Positions 51,134 to 59,352 of a DNA stretch of 64,000 nt are shown here, in pieces. Within the stretch, counting starts at the first letter, position 1, and the number at the start of each line of letters is the position of its first letter. The position numbers were made by a program, and so were the translations under genes. The notes under the pieces were generated by a model. That model saw nothing but the letters and a program-made list of their open reading frames with translations. It made no database searches and was not told where the DNA came from. Origin of the DNA: a bacterium (GTDB lineage: Bacteria > CSSED10-310 > JAFGSJ01); assembly GCA_016934675.1 (NCBI GenBank), contig JAFGSJ010000024.1:62001-126000 (forward strand), given 5' to 3'.

Positions 51134-52126
51134 ATGCTTCAAATACTTGTAACGACGGTCATCAGATCATGTTCTGATCGCAATAATGGCCTGGTCTATC
51201 AGATCGATTGGGAGCACAAACGCATAGTGCACACACAGATTCTTCCCAGCCCCGATCTGGCTTCATTAGGGCCACGAGGGGGGGCGCGTGGTGCACGAGG
51301 CGTGGTCAGTCATCACGGCCTCTTTTATGTCGCTAATTTTAATACCATATTTGTTTTCAATCAGGATTGGCGGCTTGAACAGATATTGACCCATCCTCTG
51401 TTCAATGGGATTCATGAAATCGATGCTGCTGATGATGGTCTATGGGTCACCTCGACGGGGATCGATGCCGTCCTCAAGATTGATTGGTCCGGGCAACTCC
51501 TGACCTATTACTCTTTGACTGACTTGAACGGTCCCCAGGCGAGTCAGGTCCAGCAAAGACCACGTCGGATGATCGATACTGAGTGTGATTATCGACAGGT
51601 CCTTTTTGCGAACGAGCAGCTGGTAACACATGTTAACAGCATCAGGCTTTATGAAGGTCGTCCGTATCTGGGCACGAACAAACAGGGTATGATTATCGGA
51701 CTTGAACCCATGGAACAAGAGCTGGTCCATGCCGGTGATCAGACCGGTTTTCATAATTGTTGCCGGATCAGTGAAGACCTCTGTATTGCACTTGCTTCTC
51801 TGGACAAGAAAATACTGGGATTCGCGGCTGATACGGGCCAGAAATCGTTCGAGTTTGACTGGACGACCGTTTCTACCCATGATCAGAGCAGGAAAGCCCG
51901 TCTCGTCGAGCGCATTTTCAATCAAATCGATCCAGAACCGGATGTGGCCCGATCCGGTTGGACCAGGGGGCTGGCCGTCATTGAACCGCCATTCCATTAT
52001 TTAATAGGTGTTTCTCCGGCCATGATCATCGAAATAAATCTGGCTGACAGAACGATTATTGATTTGTTTCAGATCTCAGACAACAGGTATGAATCGGTCC
52101 ATGGTCTAACGATCATAGACCAATAG
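51134..52126 (+). CDS. Hypothetical beta-propeller protein
   Basis: The 330-residue protein has no signal peptide and consists of about six repeating beta units, for example GVVSHHGLFYVANFNTIFVF and IDAADDGLWVTSTGIDAVLK, with the conserved GxxEID-ADDGLWVTSTG stretch typical of six-bladed propellers. A Gly/Arg-rich loop (LGPRGGARGARGV) sits at about residues 44-56. I do not recognise a specific enzyme family; distant similarity to sugar-lactonase- or arylsulfotransferase-like propellers is possible. AAAGG lies nine bases before the ATG. It follows lipA by 65 bases in the same direction and may share its transcript. Confidence 0.65.
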   Translation: MLQILVTTVIRSCSDRNNGLVYQIDWEHKRIVHTQILPSPDLASLGPRGGARGARGVVSHHGLFYVANFNTIFVFNQDWRLEQILTHPLFNGIHEIDAADDGLWVTSTGIDAVLKIDWSGQLLTYYSLTDLNGPQASQVQQRPRRMIDTECDYRQVLFANEQLVTHVNSIRLYEGRPYLGTNKQGMIIGLEPMEQELVHAGDQTGFHNCCRISEDLCIALASLDKKILGFAADTGQKSFEFDWTTVSTHDQSRKARLVERIFNQIDPEPDVARSGWTRGLAVIEPPFHYLIGVSPAMIIEINLADRTIIDLFQISDNRYESVHGLTIIDQ

Positions 52127-52230
52127 CCTGGTTCAGTTGCAGGATAGCTTAACCTCAAAGGGACAGTGCGGCCTGTATCAGGGCATTTTGATGCAACACA
52201 CTGATGTCGGTCAGTTCCAAAACATGATTA

Positions 52231-52989
52231 TCAAGCAGTGCCTGGTTTCCGATTGATGAGTGAAGCTGCATAAGCGGCGCCGAATCCGTTATCAATATTC
52301 ACTACGACCACACCTGAGGCACAGGAATTGAGCATGCCCAGCAGGGCGCTGATCCCGCCAAAACTGGCACCATAACCGATACTGGTCGGAACAGCGATAA
52401 CCGGTCTATTGATCAAGCCGCCAACGACACTGGGTAGAGCTCCTTCCATACCAGCGACTACGATTGCGACATTAAGGCTGGTCAGGGTGTTCTTATGAGC
52501 AAAGAGACGGTGAATACCCGCAACTCCCACGTCAAAAATGCGTTCGACCGTATTACCCATGAGCTCAGCCGTTAAAGCCGCCTCTTCAGCCACGGGTAAA
52601 TCGAGTGTTCCAGCGGAAATGACGGCTATTGTGCCCTGACCATAACAGGTCTCATCATTTTTCAGATAGAGAATACGGGCGATCTCATCATAGTGAGCTG
52701 CAGGCAAATTGGTCTGGATGAACCGGGCAACGTCCGGTTCACAGCGGGTGACCAGAATATTTTGGCTGGTTTGAACCATAACTTGAATAATCTTAAGGAT
52801 CATCTCGGGCCGCTTTCCTTGGCCGAAGATGACCTCAGGGAAACCCTTTCTGATTGCCCGGTGATGATCGATCTTGGCGAACCCAAGATCCTCGAAGGGA
52901 AGATGGCGGAATTTCTCGAGAGCTTGATCAATCGTCATCTTCTCAGCGCGGACTGCTTCGAGTACATGCTTGATTTCCTCAACCCACAT
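52231..52989 (-). CDS. larB: LarB, nickel pincer cofactor carboxylase/hydrolase
   Basis: LarB carboxylates nicotinic acid adenine dinucleotide, the first step in the nickel-pincer cofactor of lactate racemase and related enzymes. The 252-residue protein has the N-terminal helical part (IDQALEKFRHLPFEDLG, then GFPEVIFGQGK) and the PurE-like C-terminal domain with SAGTLDLPVAEEA, DVGVAGIHR, AGMEGALPSVVGG and VPTSIGYGASFGG, all diagnostic. The ATG at 52989 has GAGG at nine bases; the ATG at 53007 would give a 29-base overlap with folD. larA, larC and larE are not in the window. Coupling to folD (11-base overlap) is unusual. Confidence 0.92.
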   Translation of the reverse strand: MWVEEIKHVLEAVRAEKMTIDQALEKFRHLPFEDLGFAKIDHHRAIRKGFPEVIFGQGKRPEMILKIIQVMVQTSQNILVTRCEPDVARFIQTNLPAAHYDEIARILYLKNDETCYGQGTIAVISAGTLDLPVAEEAALTAELMGNTVERIFDVGVAGIHRLFAHKNTLTSLNVAIVVAGMEGALPSVVGGLINRPVIAVPTSIGYGASFGGISALLGMLNSCASGVVVVNIDNGFGAAYAASLINRKPGTA

Positions 52990-53926
52990 GCAATTCATCC
53001 TCTTCAAATCCAGCCTGGAGCTGAGCTGCTTTTAACGTATTGTCGAGTAACATGGTGATTGTCAAGGGACCGACACCACCGGGAACAGGAGTGATATAAC
53101 GGGCTTTCCCAAGCAATTGTTGAAATTTGACATCACCTACTGTTGCATAACCTTTTTTTTCGAAGGATTTCTGCCATACTGACTCGGGTTCGAGTAACTC
53201 CGGCCAGGCCTGATCTGGTGTAATCCGCACCGTGCCTATATCAATGACGCAGGCACCTTCTTTACAGAAAGAAGCATCAACCAAACCGGGTTTGCCCATG
53301 GCACTGATCAAAATATCGGCCCGGCGAGCCACTTCGGAAAGATTACGTGTCCGAGAATGACAGATAGTTACTGTAGCATGTGCATGCATCAATAAAAGAG
53401 CCATCGGCTTACCTACAATATCACTCCGACCAATGATGACTGCTTCATGACCGGATACATCATATTGGAGATACTCGAATATCTTCATGACTCCAGCAGG
53501 CGTGCATGCTGCCCAACGGTAGTCACCCCTCACTAAGCGACCTGTCGATACAGGTAAAAAACCATCGACATCCTTGATCGGATCAATGCTGTCTAAAACA
53601 GTCGTCTTATCGATGGCAGCAGGTAGAGGCAACTGGACGAGAATAGCATGGATATCCGCTCGATGATTCAGACCGGCTATTATTCCCAACAATTCAGGTG
53701 TGGTTGTCGTCTCTGGACATTCAAGCACTTCTGAATGGAAACCCATTTTGATGCAAGCTTTTGCCTTACTCTTGACATACATCTGGGAAGCCGGATCTTC
53801 ACCGACAATGACAACTGCCAAACCAGGAACAGTACCCGTCCTGGCTTGAAAAACATCGAACCGGCTCCTGATATCCTCCTGAATCCATTCAGCAACTTCT
53901 TTGCCATAGATGATCTGTGTTTCCAT
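52979..53926 (-). CDS. folD: Bifunctional methylenetetrahydrofolate dehydrogenase/cyclohydrolase
   Basis: FolD interconverts 5,10-methylene-, methenyl- and 10-formyl-tetrahydrofolate with NADP, providing one-carbon units for purines and formylmethionine. The 315-residue product has the catalytic YVKSKAKACIKMG (Tyr and Lys), the folate-site VQLPLP, the nucleotide motif IGRSDIVGKPMA and the ending TPVPGGVGPLT. It is slightly longer than usual because of an insert near residue 240 (PESVWQKSFEKKGYATVGD). ATG 53926 has AAGGA seven bases upstream. A promoter lies at 53986-54014, and larB follows with an 11-base overlap. Confidence 0.95.
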   Translation of the reverse strand: METQIIYGKEVAEWIQEDIRSRFDVFQARTGTVPGLAVVIVGEDPASQMYVKSKAKACIKMGFHSEVLECPETTTTPELLGIIAGLNHRADIHAILVQLPLPAAIDKTTVLDSIDPIKDVDGFLPVSTGRLVRGDYRWAACTPAGVMKIFEYLQYDVSGHEAVIIGRSDIVGKPMALLLMHAHATVTICHSRTRNLSEVARRADILISAMGKPGLVDASFCKEGACVIDIGTVRITPDQAWPELLEPESVWQKSFEKKGYATVGDVKFQQLLGKARYITPVPGGVGPLTITMLLDNTLKAAQLQAGFEEDELHVG

Positions 53927-53985
53927 GATTGTGTCCTTCCAATTTGTAGGCATCCCCTTTCACTATCCCTCTGCATCTGCACACT

Positions 53986-54014
53986 TGTATAGAGATTTTT
54001 GATCGTTTCTGCAA
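53986..54014 (-). promoter_or_regulatory. Promoter of folD-larB
   Basis: On the minus strand TTGCAG (54009-54014) and TATACA (53986-53991) are separated by 17 bases, about 60 bases before the folD start codon. It lies in the gene-free divergent gap 53954-54285. Confidence 0.6.
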
Positions 54015-54157
54015 GTAGTATAATCAAAAAGGGAAACGAGCTTCGTCTTTATTGTGTAATGACGATGTCCATTGGTACCGATTGATACAGAATATTAATA
54101 TCAACAGTGCAACCCGGATGACCAGTATCGAGACCTGAAATTTGCCCTCTTTATATA

Positions 54158-54186
54158 TTGACAGATACCTATTTCTTAACTACAAT
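54158..54186 (+). promoter_or_regulatory. Strong promoter for the coiled-coil/DUF5989 gene pair
   Basis: A perfect TTGACA (54158-54163) and TACAAT (54181-54186) are separated by 17 bases. The start near 54193 gives a leader of about 93 bases to the ATG at 54286. Apart from this and the folD promoter, the 332-base gap 53954-54285 shows no gene or convincing structure. Confidence 0.75.
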
Positions 54187-54285
54187 ATCTTCATGACGCA
54201 ATTTCATTGTTATGCTCTTAGTTTTAGCGAGAGAATTCATTAAACATTAAGAAAAAATGCAAGCACCTGAAAGGGGGTTTCAGTG

Positions 54286-54672
54286 ATGACCGAGCAAACC
54301 AATGCAAATGAGAAGAACAAACGATCACGAGTTGGGACTATTGAAGGGACTGCACTTATTCTTGGTGTCTTACTTCTGATTGTTGTTTTTTATGCTATTC
54401 TGCCTGAAATGCGTCGCTTTAATGAATACATCAGCAAAGATACGATCAAGCTTCAGGAAGCTGTAATAACACTGCAGGTCGAACAAGCAAGACTAACCAA
54501 ACAGCTCTCGTCGACCAATTACGAACGGGAAATCGGCGAGATGAAATCCGTTCACTATCTATTACAAGAACTTGAGAGTAAGAGTGCCTCTCCCATAAAA
54601 GAACAGATTGCGGTAACGAACCAGGAGATCGAAAAATTGTTGGACCTTCTTAAGAATAAGAAATCCGAGTAA
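54286..54672 (+). CDS. Small single-pass membrane protein with coiled coil
   Basis: The 128-residue product has a short charged cytoplasmic N-terminus, one membrane helix (about 22-42, TALILGVLLLIVVFYAILPEM) and a long helical coiled coil from about 50 to the end (LQEAVITLQVEQARLTKQL). There is no cleavable signal; type II anchoring is expected, with the coil in the periplasm. The ATG at 54286 has AAGGGGG eight bases upstream; the GTG at 54283 is too close to that site. The family is not recognised. It precedes the DUF5989 gene by 79 bases on the same transcript. Confidence 0.72.
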   Translation: MTEQTNANEKNKRSRVGTIEGTALILGVLLLIVVFYAILPEMRRFNEYISKDTIKLQEAVITLQVEQARLTKQLSSTNYEREIGEMKSVHYLLQELESKSASPIKEQIAVTNQEIEKLLDLLKNKKSE

Positions 54673-54751
54673 CTACTCGTTTTCCTGTTCAATAAATGAT
54701 TTCAAGTGAAACCCATTTTATAAAAGTCTAGGCAACAATGAGGATTAAGCG

Positions 54752-54910
54752 ATGAGTAAGATGTCTTTCTTTAAAGAACTGTTCGAGTTCATGCGAGAAC
54801 GAAAGATATGGTGGATGGCACCAATAATCATCGTCATCGTTCTAATGAGTGTCTTTATCGTTCTGACCGAGAGTTCCGCGGTGTTACCATTTGTATATGC
54901 ACTTTTTTAA
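54752..54910 (+). CDS. DUF5989-family small membrane protein
   Basis: The 52-residue protein is a strong pattern match to DUF5989: an N-terminal amphipathic helix ending FMRERKIWWMAP, one membrane helix (about 22-39) and the conserved tail LTESSAVLPFVYALF. Members are often encoded beside SxtJ-like membrane proteins and carbamoyltransferases, neither of which is present here. Function is unknown; a membrane-complex subunit is plausible. AGGA at 54741-54744 lies seven bases before the ATG. It probably shares the strong promoter at 54158. It is short enough to be missed by default gene finders. Confidence 0.82.
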   Translation: MSKMSFFKELFEFMRERKIWWMAPIIIVIVLMSVFIVLTESSAVLPFVYALF

Positions 54911-54971
54911 AGTACTCGATCTTCGTGAGACTGCCATTTGTGCAATAAGCTAAGGAATGTTCTCGAGACGG

Positions 54972-56324
54972 TTAAAAGTGAACAGTCTGGACGTCTGAAA
55001 ACGTGCTTTCATTCTGCTGCGGTGAGGAGTCTACACAAGTCACAGCGTAGACATATGTTTGAGTCATATCGATTGTCCGATCGACGTAAGTATTCCTCTG
55101 AATGATTTCCTCGTTCATTTTGCGAAAATCAATCTCGTTGCTGATTTTACGGTAGACATTATAACCGCGAATATCTCTGTCATTGGGGGGCTCCCAGAGT
55201 AAGCTGACCAAGTTATATCCACCAATCGCGACCAGGTTGCGAGGTGGACCTGGTGCAACCATGTCCTTGAGGGCTAATTCCGTTTGAGGTGATGAAGCAC
55301 TTTCACAGTAGGGATGAAGAGTTACCGACCTGACTGCACATATATAGACTTGGTCAAGTTCGATATTCTCGATCAGGTACGACGAATTCGAGATCGGTGT
55401 CCGATTGAAGGGTTTTGTGGGCTGGGGCGAATTTTTTTCTCTCAGATAGATGTTATACAGAACTTCATGCTCCAGTTTTTGGCCATCACAGAGGTTCAAG
55501 GGCGGTTCCCAAAACAATCTGATCGTATTGTTATCCTGCGTCCATTGCAGGTCGGATGGTGCAGATGCTGAAGTTGCGTAATATACACGGGCGGTATTGG
55601 AGAAGGGGCTGTAATCCCCATTTTCATTAGAAACACGCAGGCGATATTGGTATTCATAGATATAACCTGGTTCATGTTGCAGAGTATCGGTCTCAGTGGG
55701 ATTGTTATCATACCAGCGGAAAGGGGCTTGGCCCTCAGGGTGGTATTCCTGATCGAAATAGCCATTCTCGCCATCTTTTATCAGTTTCCGAACATCGAAC
55801 TGATCCAGTTTTTTGAATTTTTTATCTACCGGCAACCAGGCGAGTTGGCCATAAACAGCATCAACCTTATCTTTGAAAGACGCACCTCTCATCGCATCCG
55901 GGCTTGATATTTCATCAGTTGCAGTCAAAGCAGGTTTCTCTTCACCCGGGTTCGATCCTTTTGTAGTATCGAGTTCAGAATCTGCCCGGTCCGTATGAGT
56001 TGTACCCGTTGCTGTTTGATCAGATTGTGTTTGAGACAAGGGGTCCGTTTGAGTCAAGCCAGGCAATTTGGCTTTCATTCTTTTACGGTAGATTTGCACG
56101 GTTTCCAGGTCGCTCAGAAGGGAACCATCGTTATTCAGTGTTGGAGGAGTAAAGGTCAGAACGATACGTTTACATTCCATTTTGGCTTGGACATCAGTAA
56201 TCGTTTGGGGCACAATCAGTTGCGGGATGATGGGCGGTCCTTTCTTGCCACAACAGGGCAACAGCCATAATATGGACAGGCCCATACCCAAGAGCATGAG
56301 GTGAATAGGCGTTGTTTGTCTCAT
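54972..56324 (-). CDS. Lipoprotein with fibronectin type III domains
   Basis: The 450-residue product starts with a lipoprotein signal (about 1-25) and the sequence PCCGKKGPP, the form seen in LptM/YifL-type lipoproteins. A polar, Thr/Asp-rich linker (about 85-150) is followed by FN3-like domains: one near 240-340 (PSDLQWTQDNNTIRLFWEPP) and one at 355-450 (PPRNLVAIGGYNLVSLLWEPP, GYNVYRK). A first, partial FN3-like sheet may lie at 40-75. It is probably exposed in the periplasm or on the surface as an adhesive or scaffold protein. It is 13 bases downstream of hslU on the same strand. Confidence 0.82.
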   Translation of the reverse strand: MRQTTPIHLMLLGMGLSILWLLPCCGKKGPPIIPQLIVPQTITDVQAKMECKRIVLTFTPPTLNNDGSLLSDLETVQIYRKRMKAKLPGLTQTDPLSQTQSDQTATGTTHTDRADSELDTTKGSNPGEEKPALTATDEISSPDAMRGASFKDKVDAVYGQLAWLPVDKKFKKLDQFDVRKLIKDGENGYFDQEYHPEGQAPFRWYDNNPTETDTLQHEPGYIYEYQYRLRVSNENGDYSPFSNTARVYYATSASAPSDLQWTQDNNTIRLFWEPPLNLCDGQKLEHEVLYNIYLREKNSPQPTKPFNRTPISNSSYLIENIELDQVYICAVRSVTLHPYCESASSPQTELALKDMVAPGPPRNLVAIGGYNLVSLLWEPPNDRDIRGYNVYRKISNEIDFRKMNEEIIQRNTYVDRTIDMTQTYVYAVTCVDSSPQQNESTFSDVQTVHF

Positions 56325-56337
56325 ATACCTGCTCTCC

Positions 56338-57696
56338 CTAGAGGATGTATCGGCTTAAATCCCTGTCTTCAACCATTTTATCGAGTTTATCATGGACCAT
56401 TTCAGCATTGATGGTGATAGTCTTATGTTCCAGATCGGGGGCGTTGAAGGAGATATCCTCGAGCAAACTTTCCATGATTGTGTGCAGACGTCGTGCACCG
56501 ATGTCTTCAGTTTGATCATTGACCTGGGTGGCAATAGATGCGATTGACTCGATCGCATCCTCGGTCATGGTCAGAGTTATTCCTTCAGTTTTGAGGAGCT
56601 CACAGTATTGTTTGACCAGAGCATTCTGGGGTTCAGTCAGTATCCTGATAAAATCAGCTTTGGTCAAAGACTGAAGCTCGACCCTTATCGGAAAACGTCC
56701 CTGTAATTCCGGGATGAGATCGGATGGTTTCACTGAATGAAAGGCACCTGCTGCAAGAAAGAGGATATGGTCTGTCCTGACCATGCCATATTTGGTCGTG
56801 ACGGTCGAACCTTCAATGATCGGCAAGAGATCACGTTGAACACCTTCCCTCGAGACATCGGGGCCGCCGGACGATTGTCGACCGACAATCTTATCAATTT
56901 CATCGAGAAAAATGATCCCGAGTTGCTCGACACGATTGATAGCCTCTTCAACAACCTCATCCATGTCAATTAATTTTTGACTCTCTTCCTGAATAAGCAA
57001 TTGATACGCCTCTGAAACTTTGACTTTTTTCCGTTTTTTCTGACTGAACATGCCTGAAAACATCTTGGAAACATGTTGAATACTGATTTCTTCCATTCCG
57101 CTTTCGGAAAAGATATTGAAGGTTGGTATGTTTTTTTCGTTGATTTCCATTTCGATGATCCGGTCATCCAATGTACCATTACGAAACATAATCCTGAAGC
57201 GTTCGCGCGTGATTTGATAAGTGTCCTGTCCGTCCGAGCTATCGCTGCCAGACTCATTTTTGTGATCGGGTCGCGGTGTCGGGGGGAGCAGAAGGTCAAG
57301 CAAGCGTTCTTCAGCCATTGTCTTAGCTTTCTGTTCGACGAGAATGCGCTTTTCATTTTTAATCATATTGACACCGAGTTCAGTTAAATCCCTGATCATG
57401 GATTCAACATCACGTCCCACATAACCGACTTCAGTGAATTTTGAGGCTTCTATTTTCATGAAAGGAGATTGGGTCAATTTAGCTAACCGTCGCGATATTT
57501 CTGTTTTGCCGACACCGGTTGGGCCGATCATAATAATATTTTTTGGTGCGATTTCATCACGAAGTTCAGGGGGTAATTGTTGCCGACGCCACCTGTTTCT
57601 GAGGGCAATGGAAACTGCCTTTTTGGCTTTTTCCTGGCCGACAATGAATTTATCCAATTCTGCGACAATTTCTCGTGGTGTTAAAACCCGTATCAA
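56338..57696 (-). CDS. hslU: HslU, ATPase subunit of the HslUV protease
   Basis: HslU is the AAA+ unfoldase that feeds proteins into the HslV peptidase. The 452-residue protein has the N-terminal [16 protein letters not shown], Walker [22 protein letters not shown] pore region, an intermediate I-domain (about 110-235), Walker [12 protein letters not shown] and the C-terminal DLSRYIL that activates HslV. The start is a TTG at 57696, six bases after AAGGGGG; the frame continues to a TTG at 57714 that has no binding site. It follows hslV with a 113-base gap, and the lipoprotein gene comes 13 bases after it. Confidence 0.95.
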   Translation of the reverse strand: MIRVLTPREIVAELDKFIVGQEKAKKAVSIALRNRWRRQQLPPELRDEIAPKNIIMIGPTGVGKTEISRRLAKLTQSPFMKIEASKFTEVGYVGRDVESMIRDLTELGVNMIKNEKRILVEQKAKTMAEERLLDLLLPPTPRPDHKNESGSDSSDGQDTYQITRERFRIMFRNGTLDDRIIEMEINEKNIPTFNIFSESGMEEISIQHVSKMFSGMFSQKKRKKVKVSEAYQLLIQEESQKLIDMDEVVEEAINRVEQLGIIFLDEIDKIVGRQSSGGPDVSREGVQRDLLPIIEGSTVTTKYGMVRTDHILFLAAGAFHSVKPSDLIPELQGRFPIRVELQSLTKADFIRILTEPQNALVKQYCELLKTEGITLTMTEDAIESIASIATQVNDQTEDIGARRLHTIMESLLEDISFNAPDLEHKTITINAEMVHDKLDKMVEDRDLSRYIL

Positions 57697-57809
57697 AGCA
57701 GTCCCCCTTTCCAAAAAGCATGACCAGGTATCTGGTCTATTCAGTATGGTATATGGGGCATTTTTTCAATGCATGGAATGAAATTCGATATGTTCCGGAA
57801 AAATCCAGG

Positions 57810-58400
57810 TTATAGTTGTTGCATGATGATGTTCTCATTAGTATATATGCAGATCGAAGCGGCAATATTCATGGATGCTAAAGCAATCTCTTCTGCACTC
57901 AAATCAGTTTGGCTCATGAGTGCTCGAGCTGCAGCCAGGGCGTAACCGCCTCCCGATCCGATCGCAATAATCCCGTCATCCGGTTCTATCACATCTCCGG
58001 TCCCGGAAATGAGCAAAGAAGACTGTTCATCAGCAACGATCAGATAGGCTTCAAGATGACGCAAAATTTTGTCCGTTCGCCAGTCTTTGGCCAATTCAAC
58101 CGCTGCACGATGAAGATTACCGGAGAATTGTTCGAGTTTGCTTTCGAATCTGACCAGGAGTGAGAAACAATCAGCCGCAGCACCGGCAAAACCGACGAGG
58201 ACTTTATCATGAAAGATTTTCCTGACCTTTACTGCTTTTTGTTTCATGATCGTGGCATTGCCAAGCGTGACCTGTCCGTCCCCGGCGAGGGCCACGTGAC
58301 CTTCACGACGAACTGCAATGACTGTTGTCGAGTGTACGACAGTCCGATTCGGCTCGACTGATTCTGTAGCACTATTATTTGGATGCTTTGGGGTGAGCAC
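57810..58400 (-). CDS. hslV: HslV peptidase subunit with a 24-residue N-terminal leader
   Basis: HslV is the proteasome-like threonine peptidase of the HslUV complex. The mature part is typical: [39 protein letters not shown] and [15 protein letters not shown]. The catalytic Thr must be N-terminal, and most HslV proteins carry only Met or a few residues before it. Here it is residue 25. The frame has no ATG, GTG or TTG between the GTG at 58400 and that Thr, and the GTG has GGAGG nine bases upstream, so a 24-residue leader is really translated. It must be removed, perhaps autocatalytically as in proteasome beta subunits. The start overlaps xerC by 26 bases. Confidence 0.93.
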   Translation of the reverse strand: MLTPKHPNNSATESVEPNRTVVHSTTVIAVRREGHVALAGDGQVTLGNATIMKQKAVKVRKIFHDKVLVGFAGAAADCFSLLVRFESKLEQFSGNLHRAAVELAKDWRTDKILRHLEAYLIVADEQSSLLISGTGDVIEPDDGIIAIGSGGGYALAAARALMSQTDLSAEEIALASMNIAASICIYTNENIIMQQL

Positions 58401-59352
58401 GATGATAAACCTCCATTAATTTTTCAATGTCAACATGTAAATACTTTTGGGTCGTAGATAGACTATGATGTCCAAGCAGTTCCTGAATCGCCCGCAGATC
58501 GGCACCTGCTTCTAACATATGTGTTGCAAAGCTGTGTCGGAGAGAATGAGGTGAAAAATGGTGGAGAATACCTGTTTCGATCCCCAATTGCTGAATAATG
58601 CGACGTATGTTGCGGACAGAGAGACGGGTCCCTCTTAAATTGATGAACAGAGGCGTATGAGACTCGTTCTGCCAAGGAAACAAGTCCTTCCTTCGTTCCA
58701 AATATATGCGAATGATCGCACAAGCTCTGGGACTGATTGGGATGATCCGCTCCTTTTGACCTTTGCCCATTACCTTCACTTGCCCAGATTCAATATTGAT
58801 CCGATCCAGGGTTAAAGTATGAATTTCGGAAATGCGGGCACCCGTTGCATAAAAAACCACAGCCAGGGCCCGATTGCGTAATTCAGCCAAACCTGAGCGT
58901 GCTTGTGGTTGAAGGAGACGAAATATCTCCTCGAGTACAAGAAACTCAGGGACACGCTTCGTGGTTTTGGGATAGGCCAAGAGCTGGGCCGGATTAGATT
59001 TAATCAGGTCTTCCCGTCGGAGATATGCGAAAAAACTGCGAATTGAAGCTACTTTTCGCATTATGGTAGACCTGGCCAAGCCACGTTTGTATAAGAGACT
59101 GATATAACCGCGAAGAGCGAGATGATTCAGGCTTGCCCAATCCCCTTCCCAGGTAAGTTCCCGGTACAAATACGCAACGAACTGGTCTAAATCCTTGATA
59201 TAGGCCGCTATTGTATGGTGCGAGGCATTTCGCTCGATCATCAGATAATTGATGAATGTCGCGATTTCAGGTATTTCGCGAGTCGCTCTTTCAGTCTTTC
59301 GATTATCAGATTCAATCACTATCTTGCCTTGGCTCTTTCCAACTATGACCAC
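58375..59352 (-). CDS. xerC: Tyrosine recombinase XerC
   Basis: XerC resolves chromosome dimers at dif with XerD. The 325-residue product has the N-terminal SAM-like DNA-binding domain (about 27-110) and the catalytic domain with the full R-K-H-R-H-Y set: Arg in ATGARISEI, Lys in [31 protein letters not shown] with the nucleophile Tyr. The ATG at 59352 overlaps topA by 41 bases; a GTG at 59319 with AAGG upstream would reduce this to 8 and is an alternative start. xerD is not in the window, so assignment as XerC rather than XerD rests on operon position with hslVU. Confidence 0.92.
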   Translation of the reverse strand: MVIVGKSQGKIVIESDNRKTERATREIPEIATFINYLMIERNASHHTIAAYIKDLDQFVAYLYRELTWEGDWASLNHLALRGYISLLYKRGLARSTIMRKVASIRSFFAYLRREDLIKSNPAQLLAYPKTTKRVPEFLVLEEIFRLLQPQARSGLAELRNRALAVVFYATGARISEIHTLTLDRINIESGQVKVMGKGQKERIIPISPRACAIIRIYLERRKDLFPWQNESHTPLFINLRGTRLSVRNIRRIIQQLGIETGILHHFSPHSLRHSFATHMLEAGADLRAIQELLGHHSLSTTQKYLHVDIEKLMEVYHRAHPKASK

